From positions 62,001 through 126,000 of the forward strand of contig NZ_BOMH01000036.1 of assembly GCF_016862095.1 (NCBI RefSeq): a DNA stretch of 64,000 bases. Reading direction: 5' to 3'. This document shows, one piece after another, positions 35,342-43,420 of this stretch. Position numbers and translations under genes: made by a program. This DNA comes from Actinoplanes cyaneus (GTDB taxonomy: Bacteria; Actinomycetota; Actinomycetes; Mycobacteriales; Micromonosporaceae). Under the pieces are notes generated by a model. It ran no database searches. It was not told the origin of the DNA and worked only from the letters and a program-made list of their open reading frames with translations. Numbering within the stretch: position 1 is the stretch's first letter; the number at the start of each line of letters is the position of its first letter.

Positions 35342-35385
35342 ATGGCAGCGGCCGTGCGAACGTCCCCGCGCGAGGCCGCTGCCAT
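35342..35385 (+). terminator. Hairpin behind bpa
   Basis: ATGGCAGCGGCC (35342-35353) pairs perfectly with GGCCGCTGCCAT (35374-35385); the loop is 20 bases. It lies 20 bases after the bpa stop codon and is a likely terminator, though without a T run. It opens the 331-base gap 35323-35653, which holds hairpins but no gene. Confidence 0.55.
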
Positions 35386-35412
35386 TCCGGGCCGCCCCGC
35401 GCCCCCGCCCGC

Positions 35413-35468
35413 CCGGCTGGCGCTCACGGCCGCTTCAAGGCCCGAATACAACCCTGAGCGCCAGCCGG
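35413..35468 (-). repeat. Isolated long hairpin related to composite-repeat hairpin 2 (diverged)
   Basis: CCGGCTGGCGCTCA pairs with TGAGCGCCAGCCGG, apart from a loosely paired centre. The central sequence CTTCAAGGCCCGAAT resembles the reverse complement of the loop of copy A, so this is a diverged copy in opposite orientation. It lies in the convergent gap between bpa and the HAD gene. Confidence 0.6.
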
Positions 35469-35503
35469 CACCTGGCACCGGCTCGCGGCGCGGGTCACCG
35501 TTC

Positions 35504-35558
35504 CGGCTGGTTCTCATGGGCGTTATTCGGGACGAATAACGCCCATGAGAACCAGCCG
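35504..35558. repeat. Isolated long perfect hairpin of the composite-repeat hairpin 2 family
   Basis: Perfect 26-bp arms with a three-base loop. The arm begins CGGCTGGTTCTCATGGGCG, the same as in copies B and C with single changes. No GAAGATC hairpin or conserved block accompanies it. It may act as a bidirectional terminator between bpa and the convergent HAD gene. Confidence 0.85.
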
Positions 35559-35653
35559 ATGGCAGGCGGCGCGGCAGCGACCGCAAGCCGAAGCGGACAT
35601 CGCGGCTGTGCCGGCGCAGGGGCGCCGCACCCGCCGTACGGGAAGATCCGGTC

Positions 35654-36517
35654 TTAGAGGTTGAAAGCCTTTTGCAGGTAGACCGCGACACCGTCGTCGA
35701 CGTTGGTCAGCGTGACCTCGTCGGCGACCGCGCGCACCGCGGGGTGAGCGTTCCCCATCGCGACGGCATGCCCGGCCCAGGTCAGCATCGGAAGGTCGTT
35801 CGGCATGTCCCCGAACGCGATGACCTGGTCCGCCGTGATGCCTTCCCGCTCGCAGAACCAGGCGAGCCCAGCAGCCTTGGTCACCCCCGCCGCGGAGATC
35901 TCCACCAGCGCGGACGATGACGACCGCGTCGCCTCGGCCACCCCGCCGAGCGCCTTGCTGACCAGCTCCAGGAAGTCGTCGGGATCCGCCGAAGCCGAGC
36001 GGGCCAGCAGTTTCACGGCGGGCGCGGAGGTCAGCTCCGCGGGCGTCGAGATCACCCGCACCCGATGATCGGTGAAGCGCAGCGGCCACGTCGACTCGTG
36101 CCGGAACGACCGCCCGTCCTCGATCTCCACCGCGAGCGAGAGGTCGGGCACCGCGTCCCGCAGGCGGCGGGTGACGTCGAGGAGCACCTCGCTCGAGAGC
36201 GGATCGGCGCGCAGCACCTCGTCGGCGTGCGGGTCGTAGATCACCGCACCGTTCGCGCACACCGCCGGCAACCGCTCCGGCAGCTGGTCGTAGAGATCCT
36301 CCAGCCAGCGCAACGGCCGCCCGGTCACCAGCACCACCGGCGCCGGGACGGCGGTCAGCACGTCGATGGTCCGCCGGCTGATCCTGCGCTCGTCGTCGAT
36401 CAGCGTGCCGTCGATATCGGTCGCCACCAGCCGCCAGGGAGCCGTGGATGGCGAGGGAGCCGTGGATCGGGAAGAACCTGTGGAGCCAGAAGGACCTGTG
36501 GATCGCGAGGGTGCCAT
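35654..36517 (-). CDS. Cof-type HAD-IIB phosphatase with Ser/Pro/Thr-rich N-terminus
   Basis: Protein of 287 residues. The HAD motifs are VATDIDGTLIDD, VTGRPL, the Lys of APAVKLLARS and FGDMPNDLPMLTWAGHAVAMGNAHP. The first 28 residues are a low-complexity MAPSRSTGPSGSTGSSRSTAP-type extension absent from its neighbour, encoded by short DNA repeats of the CTGTGGATC/GCCGTGGATC type. The start ATG 36517 shares its A with the TGA of the upstream HAD gene (TGATG). Sugar phosphates or FMN-like compounds are typical substrates of the family. Confidence 0.9.
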   Translation of the reverse strand: MAPSRSTGPSGSTGSSRSTAPSPSTAPWRLVATDIDGTLIDDERRISRRTIDVLTAVPAPVVLVTGRPLRWLEDLYDQLPERLPAVCANGAVIYDPHADEVLRADPLSSEVLLDVTRRLRDAVPDLSLAVEIEDGRSFRHESTWPLRFTDHRVRVISTPAELTSAPAVKLLARSASADPDDFLELVSKALGGVAEATRSSSSALVEISAAGVTKAAGLAWFCEREGITADQVIAFGDMPNDLPMLTWAGHAVAMGNAHPAVRAVADEVTLTNVDDGVAVYLQKAFNL

Positions 36518-37329
36518 CACCTCGACAATAGCCGTTCCAGATACACCGCCACCCCGTCCTGATCGTTGGTCAGCGTCACATCGTCGGCGACCGCCAGCAG
36601 CTCCGGGTGCGCGTTGGCGACGGCGACCCGCCCCCAGCCGGCCCAGGCAAACATCGACAGGTCGTTGGGCATGTCGCCGAAGACCAGCACGTCCGCCGGG
36701 TCGACGCCGACGGCCTCGGCGACCACCGCCAGGCCGGTGCCCTTGTCCACGTGTGCCGGGCAGATCTCCAGGTAGTCGAGGCCGGCCTGGGTGACAGTCG
36801 CCACGTCGGCCGGGACGACGCGCCGCGCGACGGCCAGCAGCTCGTCGACGTCCAGCTTCGGGGACCGCGCGAACGCCTTGATCACCTCACCGTCCAGGCA
36901 GTCGGCGCGCTCCCGGGCCTCGAAGGCGACCGGGTACCGCCAGGTCGGGTCGTAGTCACCCCAGAGCGGCGAGTCGTCGTGCTCCAGCGCCTCGAAGATC
37001 ACCGAGAGCGGGCCGGCCACCGACTCGATCCGGGTCAGCACGTCGGCCAGCACCGGACCGGACAGGCGCGCCTGCCGCAGGTAACGGGACTCGGCCTGGT
37101 CGAGCACCCACCCGCCCTGGGCGAGCACCAGGTAGTCGGCGACGCGGATGTCGTTGCGGGTCAGTGACGCGAGCCGGGGGCCGCGGCCGGTGGCGGCGAC
37201 GATCCGGATGCCGGCAGCGCGGACCCGTTCCAGGACCTGATGTGTATACGCCGAAACGGTCTCGTCACTGCGGACCAGCGTGCCGTCGAGATCCGTGGCG
37301 ATGAGCTTGGGAAGCCCAGGCTTGAGCAT
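36517..37329 (-). CDS. Cof-type HAD-IIB phosphatase
   Basis: Protein of 270 residues. HAD motifs: IATDLDGTLVRSD, VAATGRG, VIKAFARSPKL and FGDMPNDLSMFAWAGWGRVAVANAHPE. It is a paralogue of the adjacent downstream gene, which shares the same C-terminal pattern (DVTLTNDQDGVAVYLERLL versus EVTLTNVDDGVAVYLQKAF), so the pair arose by tandem duplication. The ribosome site GGAGG before ATG 37329 is one arm of a stable hairpin. Confidence 0.92.
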   Translation of the reverse strand: MLKPGLPKLIATDLDGTLVRSDETVSAYTHQVLERVRAAGIRIVAATGRGPRLASLTRNDIRVADYLVLAQGGWVLDQAESRYLRQARLSGPVLADVLTRIESVAGPLSVIFEALEHDDSPLWGDYDPTWRYPVAFEARERADCLDGEVIKAFARSPKLDVDELLAVARRVVPADVATVTQAGLDYLEICPAHVDKGTGLAVVAEAVGVDPADVLVFGDMPNDLSMFAWAGWGRVAVANAHPELLAVADDVTLTNDQDGVAVYLERLLSR

Positions 37330-37334
37330 CGGAA

Positions 37335-37364
37335 CCTCCGTGGGTTGGGAAACCCCCGCGGAGG
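37335..37364 (-). promoter_or_regulatory. Hairpin that sequesters the HAD gene ribosome site
   Basis: On the minus strand CCTCCGCGGGGGTT pairs with AACCCACGGAGG across a short loop. The 3' arm contains GGAGG, five bases before ATG 37329. The fold would hide the ribosome site and may also end serS transcripts, since serS stops at 37438 just upstream. Confidence 0.5.
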
Positions 37365-37437
37365 GCGGAAGGAGAACGTTACTCCTGCCCGGCCACCAGC
37401 GACCATGACAACTGGTGACCGGGTGATGTCGAGATCG

Positions 37438-38700
37438 TTAGCGGCTGGGTTCCAGCACGTCACGTCCGCCGAGGAACGGCTGCAACGCCTTCGGCACCCG
37501 CACCGAGCCGTCCGGCTGCTGGTGGTTCTCCAGGATCGGAATCAGCCAGCGGGTGGTGGCGAGCGTGCCGTTCAGCGTCGCCGCGGTCTGCGGCTTGCCG
37601 TTCTCGTCGCGGTAGCGGATGTTGAGCCGGCGCGCCTGGAACGTGGTGCAGTTCGACGTCGAGGTGACCTCGCGGTACCGCCCCTGCGACGGCACCCAGG
37701 CCTCGCAGTCGTACTTCCGGGCCGCGCTGCTGCCGAGGTCACCGGCGGCCACGTCGATCACCCGGTACGGAATCTCGACCTTGGCCAGCATCTCCTCCTC
37801 CATGGCGAGCAGGCGCTGGTGCTCGGCGAGCGCGTCCTCCGGTTTGCAGAAGGAGAACATCTCCACCTTGTCGAACTGGTGCACCCGCAGGATGCCGCGC
37901 ACGTCCTTGCCGTGCGAGCCGGCCTCCCGCCGATAGCACGTCGACCAGCCGGCGAACCGCGACGGCCCGTTGCTCAGATCGATGATCTCGTTCGAGTGGT
38001 AGGCGGCCAGCGCCACCTCCGACGTGCCGACCAGGTACAGGTCGTCGGCCTCGAGCCGGTAGATCTCGCTGGCGTGCGCGCCGAGGAACCCGGTGCCCTC
38101 CATCGACTCGGGCCGGACCAGGGTCGGCGTGATCGACGGCGTGAAACCGTGCTCCACCGCCTGCTGGATGGCCAGCTGCAGCATGCCCAGTTGCAGCAGC
38201 GCGCCGACACCGGTCAGGAAGTAGAACCGCGAACCGGACACCTTGGCGCCCCGCTCGGTGTCGATCGCCCGCAGCGCCTCGCCGATCTCCAGATGGTCCA
38301 GCGGCTTGTCGATCTGCGGGATCGTACCGACCTCGCGCAGCACCACGAAGTCGTCCTCGCCGCCGGCCGGAGCGCCCTGCTCGACCAGGTTCGGCACGGC
38401 CAGGTGCGCACGCTTGAGCGCCTCGTCGGCCTCGGTCGCCGCGGTCCCGGCGGCCTTCACCTCGGCGGCCAGCTCCTTGGTGCGCGACAGCAGCGCGGCC
38501 CGCTCGTCACCGGAAGCCTTCGCCACCTGCTTGCCGATGGAGTTCTGCTCGGCCCGGACCGTCTCGAACCGCTGAGTGGCGGCCCGGCGCTCCTCGTCGG
38601 CACGCAGCAGGTCGTCCACCAGCTCGGTGGACTCGCCGCGCAGCCGCTGGCTCGCGCGGATCAGTTCCGGGTCTTCACGAAGCAGACGCAGGTCAATCAC
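37438..38700 (-). CDS. serS: Seryl-tRNA synthetase
   Basis: Class II synthetase of 420 residues. An N-terminal coiled-coil arm (residues 10-105) is followed by the catalytic core with motif 2 FAGWSTCYRREAGSHGKDVRG, then VHQFDKVEMF and motif 3 NGTLATTRWLIPILENHQ. The start GTG 38700 (VIDLRLLREDPELI) fits the family; the frame extends nine codons further upstream without support. No T-box leader is seen. Confidence 0.97.
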   Translation of the reverse strand: MIDLRLLREDPELIRASQRLRGESTELVDDLLRADEERRAATQRFETVRAEQNSIGKQVAKASGDERAALLSRTKELAAEVKAAGTAATEADEALKRAHLAVPNLVEQGAPAGGEDDFVVLREVGTIPQIDKPLDHLEIGEALRAIDTERGAKVSGSRFYFLTGVGALLQLGMLQLAIQQAVEHGFTPSITPTLVRPESMEGTGFLGAHASEIYRLEADDLYLVGTSEVALAAYHSNEIIDLSNGPSRFAGWSTCYRREAGSHGKDVRGILRVHQFDKVEMFSFCKPEDALAEHQRLLAMEEEMLAKVEIPYRVIDVAAGDLGSSAARKYDCEAWVPSQGRYREVTSTSNCTTFQARRLNIRYRDENGKPQTAATLNGTLATTRWLIPILENHQQPDGSVRVPKALQPFLGGRDVLEPSR

Positions 38701-38754
38701 GACTGTGGAGCCTACCGGGAGAAACACCCCACGGTCGCGCGGGTATTGACCGCG

Positions 38755-39420
38755 TCATCGAAGGGGTATATCGCGATTGTCCGGCGAGGAGACGAACGGC
38801 TCGGCCGGGGTGATGCTCAACTCCAGCGGCTCGTCCGCCGCCGGCTCCGGGGCCCGCATCTGCTCCGGTCGCGGCCCGGCCGTCGCACGCCCGGCGAGCC
38901 AGAGCGCGACCAGCGCGGCCGCCACGCCGGCGATCGCGCACCACAGCCCGCGGCCGAGCGCCACCGTCATGTGCTCGCTGTCCAGCGCGATCTTGTAGAA
39001 ACTGGTCACCTGCCGGCTCTGCGCGCCGAGCAACTGGACCGAGGCGAGCAGCAGTGCGAGCAGGACCCCGCCGGCCCCGAACCCGGCCAGCCGCGCGTAG
39101 CGGCGTCCCGCCTCCGGGCCGCGGATCGCCAGCAGCACCGCAATGGCCAGGAGGAACAGGCCGACGACGTACGCCGCGCCGACGCCCCCCAGATCGAACA
39201 GGTCGGTCGGCAGCATCTTGGTCTCGCCGACCTCGTCCGCGCCGTACATCAACCCGTCGACCGTGGTCACCTGCCACTCGGAGATCAGCGACGCGAACGC
39301 CGCCACCCCGCCCAGCCCGGCGATCAGCGGCGCCACCCGATGATCACCGCCCAGCCCGCGGAAGAATCCGGGCCGCTCGGTCTCACCGATCTCGATCACC
39401 GTCTCCGACATGTGATCCAT
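38755..39420 (-). CDS. Four-helix membrane protein of unknown function
   Basis: I do not recognise this 221-residue protein. It has four hydrophobic segments (about residues 30-47, 78-98, 108-128 and 155-176) and a Pro/Glu-rich cytoplasmic tail. The loop after the first helix is SEWQVTTVDGLMYGADEVGETKM. Start ATG 39420 or 39411. It lies 54 bases ahead of serS in the same direction, so it may share its transcript. Confidence 0.7.
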   Translation of the reverse strand: MDHMSETVIEIGETERPGFFRGLGGDHRVAPLIAGLGGVAAFASLISEWQVTTVDGLMYGADEVGETKMLPTDLFDLGGVGAAYVVGLFLLAIAVLLAIRGPEAGRRYARLAGFGAGGVLLALLLASVQLLGAQSRQVTSFYKIALDSEHMTVALGRGLWCAIAGVAAALVALWLAGRATAGPRPEQMRAPEPAADEPLELSITPAEPFVSSPDNRDIPLR

Positions 39421-39477
39421 GATGGGCCCTGCCTCGTCGACCCTCCACCGCGCCCCGGATGGGCTAGCGTTCTGTTC

Positions 39478-39906
39478 ATGCCTATTCGTTCTGCTACGGC
39501 CCGCTGGGAAGGGAACCTCACCGAGGGTTCCGGCACGGTAAAGACTGGTAAGGGTGGCCTGCAGGGGAACTACTCCTTCAAGTCACGCTTCGAGGAGGGT
39601 GAGGGGACCAACCCCGAGGAGCTCATCGCCGCGGCCCACTCCGGCTGTTTCTCGATGGCGTTCTCGAAGGGTCTCGCCGACGCGGGCTTCACGCCCACCT
39701 CGGTCGAGACCGTCGCCAAGGTGCACATGGACAAGACCGACGCCGGTTTCGGCGTGTCCCGCATCGATCTGGAGACCGTCGGCGACGTCCCCGGCATCGA
39801 CGAGTCCACGTTCCAGAAGATCGCCGCGGACGCCAAGGAGAACTGCCCGATCTCCCGCCTGCTCAGCCCGGGCGCGGCGATCAGCCTGTCCGCCAAGCTC
39901 GCCTGA
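39478..39906 (+). CDS. OsmC family peroxiredoxin
   Basis: Protein of 142 residues. Both catalytic cysteines are present, in AAHSGCFSMAFSKGL (near residue 60) and ENCPISRLLSPGAAI (near 125), as in OsmC/OhrB-type peroxidases that reduce organic hydroperoxides. NPEELIAAAHSGC is the family signature. It is divergent from the membrane-protein gene and its start ATG 39478 is clear. Confidence 0.95.
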   Translation: MPIRSATARWEGNLTEGSGTVKTGKGGLQGNYSFKSRFEEGEGTNPEELIAAAHSGCFSMAFSKGLADAGFTPTSVETVAKVHMDKTDAGFGVSRIDLETVGDVPGIDESTFQKIAADAKENCPISRLLSPGAAISLSAKLA

Positions 39907-40002
39907 TCACTGCCTTACCCACGCCGGCGCGGTCCTCACGGCCGCGCCGGCGGTCTTTCGCTCCGGCCGCCACACGGCACAATGGTGGGCGTGCCGGTGG
40001 AC

Positions 40003-40344
40003 ATGAGTCGCGAGCGCTTCGAGGAACTCGTCGGTGAGGCGCTCGACGAGGTCCCGGTCGAGCTGCTGTCCCTGATGAACAACGTGGTCTTCCTGGTCGA
40101 GGACGCCCCGCCGGACGGTGACGACGGCCTGCTCGGCCTCTACGAGGGCACCGCGCTCACCGACCGCGGCTGGGACTACGCGGGCGTCCTGCCCGACCGG
40201 ATCACCATCTACCGCCTGCCCACGCTGCGCGTCTGCGACTCCGACGAGGACGTGGTCGAGGAGGTCGCGATCACCGTCGTCCACGAGATCGCCCACCACT
40301 TCGGCATCGACGACCAACGCCTGCACGAGCTGGGCTGGGCCTGA
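40003..40344 (+). CDS. Minimal zincin metallopeptidase family protein (DUF1025-type)
   Basis: Protein of 113 residues. It contains the zinc-binding HExxH with a downstream ligand, VVHEIAHHFGIDDQRLHELGW, at the C-terminus, and begins MSRERFEELVGEALDEVP, as PF06262-type small zincins do. Cytoplasmic, with no known substrate. ATG 40003 is chosen; GTG codons upstream could add a few residues. A composite intergenic repeat starts three bases after the stop codon. Confidence 0.9.
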   Translation: MSRERFEELVGEALDEVPVELLSLMNNVVFLVEDAPPDGDDGLLGLYEGTALTDRGWDYAGVLPDRITIYRLPTLRVCDSDEDVVEEVAITVVHEIAHHFGIDDQRLHELGWA

Positions 40345-40347
40345 CCC

Positions 40348-40684
40348 GAAGATCAACTTCAAGATCTTCATGTCCCATCTCCGCTGTGGTCCGGATCGTC
40401 GCTCCCGCGGGGACCCTTCCGGGCCGAGCAGGGCGCGGGGCGCCCAGAACGCTCACCCCGAAAGGGCGACGTCCGCGGGTGGGCACGCTCAGAGCAACAG
40501 ACCCGTCCACGCCCTCGAGTCCGCCGCGCAGTGCCGCCGCGGCCGGCAGGCGTAGCGCGTCGGTGACGGCGTCGCCCCGGGAGTCCGCGACGCCGCCGAT
40601 GGTCCCGGCCGCAGCGCGCCCCCGCTTCCGGCTGGTTGTCATGGGCGTTATTCGTGCCTCATAACGCCCATGACAACCAGCCGG
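40348..40684 (+). repeat. Composite intergenic repeat, copy B
   Basis: Hairpin 1 at 40348-40369 (GAAGATC arms, loop AACTTCAA, as in copy A), a conserved block at about 40380-40425 nearly identical to copy A (CGCTGTGGTCCGGATCGTCG and CCCGCGGGGACCC), then a variable stretch with CCCAGAACGC and GAAAGGGCGA shared with copy C. Hairpin 2 at 40628-40684 has perfect 24-bp arms and the 9-base loop TCGTGCCTC. It follows the zincin stop codon and fills the 415-base gap to pheA, which converges on it. Confidence 0.85.
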
Positions 40685-40759
40685 GACCGTGACCCCCGCG
40701 CATGCCCGGCCCCGGCGCTCATCAGGGCCGCAGCGCGCGTCGCTCACGACGTACCGGAG

Positions 40760-41707
40760 TCAGCCTGGTTCGCCGGAGCGCAAGCGCGCCAGCCAGGCGG
40801 ACGAGTCCGCGAAGTCGGTGTCGGAGAGACCGGCCGGCGCCTGCACCGGAGGCTCCGGCTGCAGGCGATGCCGACCGTAACTGCCCAGGAACCGCACCTC
40901 CGCGCAGATCCGCCGCAGCCCGCGCAACGCCTCCCCGAGACGCGCCTCGGCGACGTGGCCGGTGCAGTCGAGGAAGAAGAAATACGTCCCGAGCTGCTCC
41001 CCGGTCGGCCGCGACTCGATCCGGGACAGGTTGACGCCACGCACCGCCAGCTCGGTCAACACCGCGAGCAACGCGCCCACCTGATCGTGCCGGATCGACA
41101 CGGCCAGCGACGTCACGTCGTCACCGGTCGGCGGCGGGGGTGGCCCCGGCGGGGTGAGCAGCGCGAAGCGGGTGACCGCCTCGGCCCGGTCGGCGACCTT
41201 CTCGGCCAGCACGGCGAGCCGGTTGCGGGGCACGCCGATCGGGGCGCAGAGAGCCGCGTCGTACTCCCCGGCGGCAGCGCTGAGCGCCGCGGCGGCGTTG
41301 GAGAGCACGTCGACGACCGTCGCATCCGGCACGTTGTCCTGCAGCCAGTGCCGGCACTGTGCGGAGGCCTGCGGGTGCGCCGCGATCGTCCGTAAACCGG
41401 CCAGCGGCTTCAGCACATCGGCGGCCAGCACGAACTCGACCGGCAGCAGCACCTCCCGCGCGATCATCAGCGGCGTGCCCGTGACCAGCTCGTCGAGCGT
41501 GACCGGGATCGCGCCGCCGACGGAGTTCTCCAGCGGAACCAGCGCGGCATCGGCTTCGCCGGAACGGACCGCTTCCAGGGCCTCCGGCACGCTGCGGGCC
41601 GGGATCCGCACCCCGTGCTCGGCGGCCGGGAGGGTGCGCAGGGCCGCCTCGGTGAACGTCCCCTCGGGGCCGAGGAAGGTGAAGCGCGTGGGCGGCGTAC
41701 CGGGCAT
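40760..41707 (-). CDS. pheA: Prephenate dehydratase PheA
   Basis: Monofunctional enzyme of 315 residues that converts prephenate to phenylpyruvate in phenylalanine synthesis. Motifs: FLGPEGTFTEAAL at the start, VPLENSVGGAIPVTLDEL, the TRF motif VTRFALL and a C-terminal ACT domain with the regulatory SRIESRPTGEQLGTYFFFLDC. Phenylalanine feedback through the ACT domain is expected. Normal length for actinomycetes. Confidence 0.96.
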   Translation of the reverse strand: MPGTPPTRFTFLGPEGTFTEAALRTLPAAEHGVRIPARSVPEALEAVRSGEADAALVPLENSVGGAIPVTLDELVTGTPLMIAREVLLPVEFVLAADVLKPLAGLRTIAAHPQASAQCRHWLQDNVPDATVVDVLSNAAAALSAAAGEYDAALCAPIGVPRNRLAVLAEKVADRAEAVTRFALLTPPGPPPPPTGDDVTSLAVSIRHDQVGALLAVLTELAVRGVNLSRIESRPTGEQLGTYFFFLDCTGHVAEARLGEALRGLRRICAEVRFLGSYGRHRLQPEPPVQAPAGLSDTDFADSSAWLARLRSGEPG

Positions 41708-41739
41708 GCCGTCAGTCTAGGGTCTGTACAGCCGGGAGC

Positions 41740-42345
41740 TCAGTAGCCGCAGGCGAGGACCCGGATGCCGGCCGGCGCGCTCGACTGGACCTGCGGGTTA
41801 CAGACGTCCGAGCCCGCCGTGATGAACGCCAGCGAGGTGCCGCTTCCGCTGGCCACGACGTTCAGCGGCTCCTGGTCACCGCTGACCCCGGCCAGTTTCA
41901 GGACCGTGAACGACCACGTGTCCGCGCAGAACGGCCCCTCCCGCACCTGCAAGGTCTTCTTCGGGATGCCGTCCTCTCCCTTGACCAGCGCGAGGATCTG
42001 CGCGCCGGTCGGCTCGCCGCTGCACTTGGCCGCGTGCGCCGGGGTGGGCGTCGGCGACTTGGTCAGCGGCGCCGCGCTCGGCGGGGCCGTGGTGGTGGTG
42101 GCCGTCGTGCCGGTCGGATACGCATACGTCGGCGGAACCCACGTCGGAGGCAGCACGCCGCCCGGCGAGACCGGGGTGTACGTCGGCGGCGGCAGGATCA
42201 TCGACGGCTGCGGGCTCGGAGCGGGGGGAAGCGACGCCGCTGAGGGCAGCGCGGCAGGCCGTGACTCGTCGTCGCGTGATCCGCAGGCCGCCGTCAGCAG
42301 CACAGCGCCCACGACCAGGGGGATGAAGCGAGTGTGCGGGGACAC
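41740..42345 (-). CDS. Lipoprotein of unknown function
   Basis: Protein of 201 residues. A signal peptide with the lipobox LLTAACGS (Cys 21) is followed by a Pro/Thr-rich linker (residues 25-105) and a small C-terminal domain (KCSGEPTGAQILALVKGED, GPFCADTWSFTVL, SDVCNPQVQSS, VLACGY) with four Cys, probably two disulfides. Exported and lipid-anchored; not otherwise recognised. Confidence 0.85.
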   Translation of the reverse strand: MSPHTRFIPLVVGAVLLTAACGSRDDESRPAALPSAASLPPAPSPQPSMILPPPTYTPVSPGGVLPPTWVPPTYAYPTGTTATTTTAPPSAAPLTKSPTPTPAHAAKCSGEPTGAQILALVKGEDGIPKKTLQVREGPFCADTWSFTVLKLAGVSGDQEPLNVVASGSGTSLAFITAGSDVCNPQVQSSAPAGIRVLACGY

Positions 42346-42407
42346 CCGGTCATGGTAGGAGCGTTACCCGGACAGTGCCAGGTTGTCGGGCGGCTATCGG
42401 GAGCCGG

Positions 42408-42794
42408 TCACCCGGCTATGCGATGCCCGGCCGCGGCGAGCGTGTTGACCGCCTCGGTCAGCCGCACCGTCGGCACCAGCAGATAGTCCGTGTCATACGT
42501 CGAGAACGTGACGATGTTGACCCGGGCGTCGGCGAGGGGCCCCACCAGCGAGGCCAGCACCCCGGTCATCGCCGTCGTCAGCCCGGCCACGCGCAGACAT
42601 CGCCAGGCGGTGTCCACCTCGGCGCTTTCCGGCACCCGGTCGGTCGGGCAGATGATCGAGATCTCGTCGAGGCCCCAGGTCACCGAGATGACGCTCTTGT
42701 CGTCCGGACCCGCGGTCAGGGAAGGGGGCAGGGACGAACCGGCCGACAGGCGGCACACCGCGTATTCCCCTGGTAACAGGTCTAGATCGAGCAT
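42408..42794 (-). CDS. ACT domain-containing protein
   Basis: Protein of 128 residues. The second half (WRCLRVAGLTTAMTGVLASLVGPLADARVNIVTFSTYDTDYLLVP) is an ACT domain of the type found in CASTOR-like small amino-acid-binding proteins; the first half (LLPGEYAVCRL and VTWGLDEISIICP) forms the partner half-domain. It probably senses an amino acid. The ligand is unknown. Confidence 0.82.
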   Translation of the reverse strand: MLDLDLLPGEYAVCRLSAGSSLPPSLTAGPDDKSVISVTWGLDEISIICPTDRVPESAEVDTAWRCLRVAGLTTAMTGVLASLVGPLADARVNIVTFSTYDTDYLLVPTVRLTEAVNTLAAAGHRIAG

Positions 42795-42877
42795 GACGGC
42801 AGACTACGTTACGGATCGGTAACACCCAATGGTTGCCGGATGCGGCGAACACCACACCGCCACGGGCAAACCGGACG

Positions 42878-43339
42878 TCAGTAGTGAACCAGGGAGAGAA
42901 AGGTCAGCGATCCGGCCACCCGGCCACCGGCCAGCAGCGGCGTGGACACCGCGTCGACCGTCAATGGCGGCTTCTCGGCATCCGGAACCACGCGCAGCAG
43001 CCCTCGTGCCAGGCGCTCGCTGCGGACCGCGAGCAGCGGCGGGATCTTCTCCGCCTCCGGGTCCTCGAGCGGACCGGCGCCGGCCGTGAAGTCGATCAGG
43101 TGCAGCGTCGCGGTCAGCCGTTTCCCGATCGCGTCGGCCGGCTTGCCCAGCCCGAGCAGCTCGCTGCCGGACAGGGAGACGGCCAGGATCGCGCCACCCG
43201 CGTCGATGATCAGGCAGGGCTCGTCGGCGATCGCCACGGTGCTCGCCCAGCGCTCGATGCTGGTGACGAACTCGGCCTCGGCCGGTGTGCGTGCCTGGGG
43301 GACGAACGCTCCCGAGAGGGAGAGCTCAACATGCGCCAC
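42878..43339 (-). CDS. PAS-domain protein
   Basis: Protein of 153 residues. The segment SIERWASTVAIADEPCLIIDAGGAILAVSLSGSELLGL is a PAS-like start and TLHLIDFTAGAG with PPLTVDAVSTPLLAGGRVAGSLTFLSL completes the fold. There is no output domain, so it may act through protein contacts. GGAGG lies upstream of the start. Confidence 0.7.
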   Translation of the reverse strand: MAHVELSLSGAFVPQARTPAEAEFVTSIERWASTVAIADEPCLIIDAGGAILAVSLSGSELLGLGKPADAIGKRLTATLHLIDFTAGAGPLEDPEAEKIPPLLAVRSERLARGLLRVVPDAEKPPLTVDAVSTPLLAGGRVAGSLTFLSLVHY

Positions 43340-43420
43340 CCGCTCCTCCTCGCTTCTGTCGCGTCGTCCGGGACGCCCCGGGAAACCGGGGCGTCACCGA
43401 CGACGGCGTCGCAAGGAACG

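Noticed and set aside
37365..37437. tRNA gene beside serS
   Set aside because: No cloverleaf, anticodon stem or T-arm consensus could be built; no tRNA or rRNA was seen anywhere in the window.
40271..40747. Open frames translating composite repeat hairpin 1 as MKILKLIF-like peptides
   Set aside because: The same short peptide appears in all copies only because the hairpin DNA is conserved; frames diverge at once afterwards and lack ribosome sites.
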